The notes under the pieces were generated by a model that was given only the letters and a program-made list of their open reading frames with translations, did no database searches and was not told where the DNA came from. From NCBI GenBank assembly GCA_028023455.1, contig JAQFVV010012509.1:126001-190000 (forward strand): a stretch of DNA of 64,000 nucleotides, in the 5' to 3' direction. The DNA comes from Epiperipatus broadwayi (Eukaryota > Onychophora > Udeonychophora > Euonychophora > Peripatidae). Below are positions 57,837-64,000 of this stretch, in pieces. A program made the translations under genes and the position numbers. Numbering within the stretch: the first letter of the stretch is position 1; each line of letters starts with the position of its first letter.

Positions 57837-60800
57837 ATTATAAAGTACTTAAATTAATTAAATAGTATTAATTAAAAGAAGTAAATCCGACACTAAATAG
57901 TAGCTATACTGATAAATAATCAGTAATAGCAAATATATAAATCTAAGTAAAGAATGTTAGTTCCTGATCAGTTTCGATGATAGTGAAAACTGATGCCTAA
58001 AAATATACAAATGGAATGTAAATAGCTTTATCTGATCACAAGAATTAGATATGGAAACTTAAGATATGGACCACCACATGGGCAACTGATGGCCAATCAG
58101 AAGAGACATTCTACAACACTCAGTAGTGCATGTAGCAAAGTAAGAGTTGGTTCACCTTTGAGGTGAAGCTCCAGGTATGCAGACATACTGTCCAATGGGT
58201 GCCACAGACACTCCTCCTTCACCTATGGCCTCACGGAGAAGTTTATTTTTGAACATTCAAAAGCAAACTCAGGGACTCATAACAGGTCATATAGATCTTC
58301 AGTATTATTTTGTAAGTCTTTGGACCCATAGAATTGTAACCCAAATATATATATATGTAATGGTCAGGATGAGCTGATAGTCACAAAATCACCACCAGAG
58401 TGACTCAGACCACCACAACTCATCCAAACCGACACACTACATTTTTCTTTGGGCTCGGTGATTAGGGAGAGGTAGAGACTCTAAAAATTATATGATTAAC
58501 TATATGACTCCTGTGTGGCAAAACAAAACACCCAATGCAATGTATATACAAAATATAAACACTTTATTGGTAATAAAATTATGACAAATGAACAAAAGAA
58601 GTGACTACTGCTTAATTAGATTGCCAGACATAAGATAATGGAGATTAAATGAATTGATGATTATATATGTAACAGTTTCAAAGTATAATGGATATCTAAA
58701 TAAGAGACTTCAGATGATGAACACATTTGATCTCTGGAGCAGATGTCCCTCAAGCAGGTACATAATAATAAATAAAGTAAGATTAATGAATTTTAGAAAA
58801 TTTGGTTAAATAAACAAATGCATAACTCTCATGATCATGACCAATAAAAAGCTGAAATATCAAGCTTTAATATACACCAGGGATAAGGAAGGCAGTACTG
58901 ATTTGCTAAAGTAATAAATAAATAACGAAGTAGGCTAGAATATGATCGCCTCTGTGAAGTCATATCTAAGTCTTGTAATAAGGCAACGATGGGAATATAT
59001 TTGCTTTTTGCGAGATTGAATGGGTTGCGGAATGAACGTCTTCATATAATCCTTAATAACTCTCATTACAGGCAGGAACGATCCACTGCACTGGTAACAA
59101 GAAATAAGAAGACCATGCGAGTCTGGAAAATGGAAGGAATGTCCCCACATTTGTGTGGAACTTATTTAGAATGAACCCGTCAAATTTTCCGAAGCAGGGA
59201 TAAATACCTGCTGAAGAAACGCAGTAAAAATAATCATGAACTTAGTCAGCCCAGTAACGCTATATTTATATATAATAATAATAAACATGTGGACTGAAAT
59301 TTGAATCTATAAAATGTAAATGGTCATGCCATAAGTTTATCCTATGCAGATGTCTATTCTATAAGCTAAATCAAGGCCTATGCAGTTATGATATATAATA
59401 AAAGATTTTATAAAGAAATTAATCCCTGCTTAGATCTGCCCTATAGGTCTTGCATATAGACGAAAATATTGATACAATAGCACGACGATATTATTAGATT
59501 GAAATTAAAAGTTTTAAAGAAAAAATTATCATATTGTATGGTATACATATACATCTGGGTCTCTTTTTACGCGGATTTATTTAACGCAATTTTGAATTTA
59601 CGTGATTCACATTTCTCCTGAAGTCAAACTCCAATAATGCGCTATTACTTTAAATAATAAATTTTGCATATATTGAAAGTAATAGCATATTATTGGAATT
59701 CGACTTTCATCTTAGTAATTTCAATATTTTCAGTGCTTTATAATAGTAAGATTTTATGCAATAATGAAATTAAAATCATGATTTCCACATTTTATGTATA
59801 TACACATTAAATTTTACAAGATTATAATGTCAATTTTTTCAAACATTGTGCATGTTCATTTTGCATTTTAAATCACATTCTGTTTTTGCTTTTTAAAAAG
59901 AACGTAATCAATTATTAATCATTTAGTGTCCGCAAGTTTATTTTTAAAAGATGAGTAATAGCAGTGGGCATAATTAAAATTGAACATTAAAAAATTAAAG
60001 ACAAAAATAATAATTTAATTTTTGGTTGTTAGATTAATTACTAATTATGTTGTCACCAGAAAACCATTAACACAACATGAGAGTGACGTTGGCGCTAGTT
60101 GTATTTACTCTTGTGAAGAATCTGATTTTTTTACCAATTTGCAAACGAACCTGTTTTTCAGCAAATAGTGATAATAATTAAAACATGTATTAAAAAAATG
60201 TAAATTATGCATAAAAATATATTGCTTTGAATAAAATTAAATATTATAGTTAAAAAAAGTTTGTCTTGTATCATTTTTTTTTCAAATTTGAAATTTTTTA
60301 TTAGTCATATTTTATTTCCTTATTTTTTTTTTTGCGTGAATTTTAAAGTAATTTTACGTTGGTGCTGTGCTTTTATGCGATTTTTGAAAAATCACAGTCC
60401 GTATCCTCTCTATTTCAAGGTAAGTTACTTCTATTTTTGCATGATTTCGTTTGCACGTGTTTTCTGAGGAACCTATCTATCGCGTAAAATGAGACCCAGG
60501 TGTATATCTGTTAAAATAAAACGAACTTTTAATTTTAACTTTGAACATTATTAAATTTATTTTAAAAGAAAACTGTAAGTTGTTTACAAATCCTGTACGC
60601 AGTATACATATATGTTCTTATAAAAAAGAAAAAAATTTGCTTTTTAACATTTTAACACTTAAGCTTAACTTTAAATTTGAAAGTTTTTATGCAAATCATT
60701 CAAATACTAATTTTGAAATAATAAAAAAACAACAAATCAGAATCAGAGGGAGGGGATTTAAATATCTTGTTTTAATTAATTACAAGACTTTTATAGATTT

Positions 60801-61883
60801 AGTCTCAAATATATTTACTAAAATTGTCTAATTTGATTCTTAAATAATAAGTCTAGTAAATTTAAGGAAGATTGATTATATATTACAATAGTCTATCTTC
60901 CTTATTATGTCTAATTAAGTGTGCTTTAAGAAAATATTTAAATAAGCAATATAATATCTAAATAAATATATTTTACAGAATAATTATAACTATTTAAAGC
61001 AAAGAAAGAGGCTTTTATCATTTAAAATTTATCATTATTAAATTATTATTTAACCAGACCTTTGAAGGACGTTGGCTAACTAGTAGAATTGGCTGGTCAC
61101 TCGTGATATTATACTTAGGTCTTTGTATTGGCAGCAATGGCATAGTATGTCAGCAACATGATTGTTAAATGTAGGCAAGGGCTTTATCGGGAACTCCATA
61201 CTCAGCTGCACCGGATCTAAGCATGATGTAATTTAACAATTTTTAAACTTTACAAATAAGTCTTTCAGAATGGTACAGTAACTAAACTTCACAGGATGTG
61301 TACTCTTTCTAAAGTAATAACCAACTAATCCCTTCTTCTTTTGCCTCTATATATATCTTGCTCCAAACAAAGGCCAACTGTTTTCCAAATTAATCAATTA
61401 ATTAAACTCAAAGTAAAATTCTTTTCTTATCTAAAAGAATCCCATTGCAATTCAATTTTGAAATTTTGCTAATTGCATTCTGTAAATGAATTCCAAATGA
61501 CTTTAATCCAATCCTACATATTTTGACACCTTTCTTTAAACAATTATAAAATTAGAATTTAAAATTATACATAGTTTTTTTTTTAATATTTCAACTTAGT
61601 ATCAAAATATATACATGAAGCCCATATATATATATATATGACTGCTTCACAATTGTGTTATGTAGAGTATTTATATAAAGTGTGTAACTTAGAACATATA
61701 AGAAAAATACTATTCATTTATAACCTCAAGTCTGCCCCTCTGTTAATTAAACTTCATTACTTCTAACTACTAGCCATGTTCGTTCCATATTATTCAGAGT
61801 ATTCCTTTTATTATTTGTTTATGCAATACAGAGGGCAACAATTTGCCTCTGGACACAGCAATTGGCACAGTCACAGTTTCTAA
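57837..61883. other. Mixed sequence, GC-richer patches, no supported gene
   Basis: 58050-58450 and 58930-59240 are GC-richer. The first may be the body of the LTR that starts at 57726. The second has CpGs and short ORFs on both strands (plus strand MGIYLLFARLNGLRNERLH, minus strand MWGHSFHFPDSHG), none with a known domain or good splice sites. 59.3-61.0 kb is plain AT-rich DNA; 61.05-61.25 kb is another GC-richer patch without a match. Confidence 0.3.
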
Positions 61884-63640
61884 GATGAACCCACAGCAAG
61901 TTGTGCAATTGTCAGTCAATAACAATTACATCAGTGTCAAACAAATTAAACTGTTGGAGCGGACAATTTTATGGAAAACATTTTTTTTTGATAATTGTCA
62001 AATTCACTGAAATGCAGCTGAAAATATCAGAATTTGACATCAGAGAGGCAAGTGAGTGCCACTGTATGTCCATTAAATTGAGAAACTCCTAATTATAAAC
62101 TGAGTGGTAGAGAATAAATTTAAAACAGTGACATTATTGTGTTTCACAGAAAAAGGGGGCAATCAAATAGAAAACAGGCTAAGGAGTTAACATTCAATTA
62201 GGTCAAAGATCATTTGTCCAACTACTTTAACCCTTGTCCATCTAGGCACATTGCCAGACTTCATTTTATTCATTTTAGAAATTGCCAACAAAACAAAAAT
62301 GAGAAAATTCCAAGATTACAATATAGCCCTTCGCCAACTTGCAAAAAACTGTGTTTATGACTCATATGTAGAGGAACAGTTTTTATGTGGAATGAGTAGT
62401 AATAGTCTTAAAACAGCAGTTTTATTGGCTGATAAAAATATTAGTTATAATGAAGCTATCAAACATGGAATAGCACATGAATTGGTCTTAAAGCAAGTGA
62501 AAGAATTTGCTCATATGAAAATAAATGTATCAAACAGAAATTCATAAAGTTGATAAACCTGAGAGAAGGGTAGGTGAACAAGAGAAAATCAATGATAGAA
62601 ATGAAAAGTCAAATAAGGTGTTTTTGTTTGGCAAACTGGGTCACATTGTTAGTGCATGCTTCTATAAAGATGAATGCTGCAAACACTGCAATAAAGTATG
62701 GCATTTAGAGAAAACATGCAAAAACAAGAATATTGACCATGAAAAGAGAAAAAATAGCCATGAAATACTAATAAAAAATTTAAGCAAGAGAAATTTGCTG
62801 TAATTAATAAAATGTCAACTAACCAATCACAGAAATTTGTAATTACTGTAAAATTTTACAGAAAATCCTTATCAATGGGAAATTGACAGTGGTAGTGGCA
62901 TGTCATTGGTTTCCATGAACAATTGGAAATCTATCATGGTTGATATAAAATAGCCACCCAAGCTTAGAAATACCAAACTCAAAGTTCTGGACATCAACAG
63001 CAGTGCCATAAAAATCAAAGGAGTAACTCAGGCCCCAATTCCTACCAACAATGGGAAAATATTAAAATTGCTATTGTATATAGTGCATGCCCCCATAAAC
63101 CCTCTCATCGGCCATGATTGGTTCAATCAACTTGGAATAAAATTATCTAAGGTCGAAATATTGACAAGGACAGAGACATTAGATACTGTTTCCCTAAAAA
63201 AATTAAGGGGAAAACAGGAATAAGTGAAGCCAATCCATTGCCATTCACAATGTCACCAAAGACTGTGAAAAAAAAAGTCAGACCTCTAAAGGCTCCCTTC
63301 ATGCAGAGTGAAAGAGAATCATAAAAAACAAAGGAACTGGCTAAAATCATGGTACCTAAATTAGCAGACAAAAATTTTAAGTCACAATGGCACCCCAAGC
63401 TTGCTAAAATTATACCATCCAAAGATTACACAGCACCAATAGTCACAAACTACAAATTTGTACCAAAAGAACGCATATGAGTCACAAATAATCTTAACAG
63501 ATTTTGGACAAAGGCTGAAATTGTACATCATTTAAGCAAGCAAGTGGTGATTGTCCAAATGGTGGATGGAAGAGTGTTATGCAAACACATCAAGGAGTTG
63601 CTGAAAGATGAAAGTATAAAAGAAATGTTGCAGCTGCTTT
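61884..63640 (+). pseudogene. Ty3/Gypsy gag-protease pseudogene with most of pol deleted
   Basis: Frames change several times. A possible gag start is MNPQQVVQLSVNNNY (61884). Capsid-like frame 62251-62544: KMRKFQDYNIALRQLAKNC, EEQFLCGMSSNSLK, KNISYNEAIKHG. Nucleocapsid frame 62525-62803: FGKLGHIVSAC (first knuckle, leading Cys residues lost) and CCKHCNKVWHLEKTC (second knuckle, intact C-x2-C-x4-H-x4-C). Protease near 62875: WEIDSGSGMSLVS (D-S/T-G) and later NPLIGHDWFNQLGIKL. Then, without any RT, RNase H or integrase core, a piece like a Gypsy integrase C-terminus: RFWTKAEIVHHLSKQVVI and VQMVDGRVLCKHIKELL. The element once encoded capsid and replication proteins; now it has stops, shifts and a multi-kb internal deletion. 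Confidence 0.65.
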
Positions 63641-63876
63641 GAAAAGTGATAACAGTAATGTAGTCCAAATGATAATATAAAAATAGAAACAGAAATCATT
63701 TCTACAGTGGATGATTTACATTGTACACAGGAACAAGAAAATACTACAAATCTTGAAACAAAATCCCCTCAATGTGCAAAAAGGAAAAGTACCCCCTATC
63801 CCACCTTAGTGATTATGTTTAAGTTCAGAGAACAAAAAGAAGCAAAACACTGAAATCTCTAAACTTGGGCAAGATA

Positions 63877-64000
63877 TGTTAAATATATGTGTAAATTATA
63901 TACACATGTAAATAAAAATGGTATTTATTAAAACAATATTATATGCGTAAAAGTAAATATAGGTGCATGTATGCCTTTTGCCTTTGGCATACATATTAAT
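63877..64000 (+). repeat. LTR-like repeat, copy 2 (cut by window edge)
   Basis: Begins TGTTAAatatatgtg about 235 bp after the integrase-like piece, as a 3' LTR should. It shares tatttattaaaacaatatta-type and gtaaatataggtgcatg words with 57726-57836, and ends with the palindromic atgccttttgcctttggcat before the window edge. Confidence 0.5.

Noticed and set aside
58935-59174. Overlapping plus and minus ORFs in a GC-richer patch
   Set aside because: Neither shows a domain or good splice sites, and overlap in opposite frames suggests chance openness.
1-64000. CRISPR arrays, operons, bacterial promoters, rRNA
   Set aside because: Nothing of the kind; repeats are dispersed transposons and the gene structure is eukaryotic.

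Overview
This is a gene-poor, repeat-dense, strongly AT-rich (by eye well over 65% A+T) stretch of an animal nuclear genome. Split exons with consensus splice signals, an RTE-type LINE, Penelope-like elements, Ty3/Gypsy remnants, hAT MITEs and tRNA-derived SINEs indicate an invertebrate metazoan. The sequence alone does not let me name the phylum; an AT-rich chelicerate, cnidarian, mollusc or flatworm would all fit. There are no bacterial features, operons or CRISPR arrays.

The only cellular gene I can support is on the minus strand. An exon at 2174-2401 encodes the end of a protease-associated (PA) ectodomain followed by one transmembrane helix. It resembles the single-pass Frizzled-clearing ubiquitin ligases ZNRF3/RNF43. 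Upstream on the same strand are a 42-nt exon at 18579-18620 and a candidate signal-peptide exon at 29535-29654, all phase 0. If these belong together, positions 2.2-29.5 kb are mostly intron, a CpG-richer block at 29.7-31 kb is the promoter/5' region, and the cytoplasmic RING exons lie beyond the left edge. The exon(s) for the middle of the PA domain were not found.

Layout. 1-9 kb: AT-rich intron with SINE copies and a Penelope-like GIY-YIG fragment (6.6-7.3 kb). 9.1-12.4 kb: full-length RTE LINE with a perfect 14-bp target-site duplication and one in-frame stop. 12.9-13.8 kb: hAT MITE with 8-bp duplications. 15.2-16.3 kb: 71-bp inverted repeats enclosing a second, minus-strand Penelope-like fragment. 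19.6-20.4 kb: palindromic repeat (family A). 21.5-23 kb: decayed Gypsy integrase. 25.3 kb: exact 96-bp duplication. 26.7-27.3 kb: retroelement scraps. 29.3 kb: fold-back beside exon 1. 33-35 kb: LINE ORF1 and reverse transcriptase (RT) remnants. 36.6-37.7 kb: family A plus a 475-bp repeat unit with a hammerhead ribozyme. 40-47 kb: family A copies, a broken hAT-type transposase, a SINE and a long palindrome split by a hAT MITE. 46.7-49.5 kb: two family B fold-backs, a SINE and a decayed ribozyme relative. 51-53 kb: LINE remnant and an inverted dimer of the ribozyme unit. 54.4-56.2 kb: 5'-truncated RTE copy, 44-bp duplication, near-perfect hairpin. 57.7-64 kb: LTR-like repeats and a Gypsy gag/protease pseudogene running off the edge.

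The most interesting material is the set of type I hammerhead ribozyme motifs in ~475-bp units at 37 kb and 52-53 kb, with a decayed relative at 49.4 kb. They occur in the same window as Penelope-like coding remnants, the element class known to carry such ribozymes.
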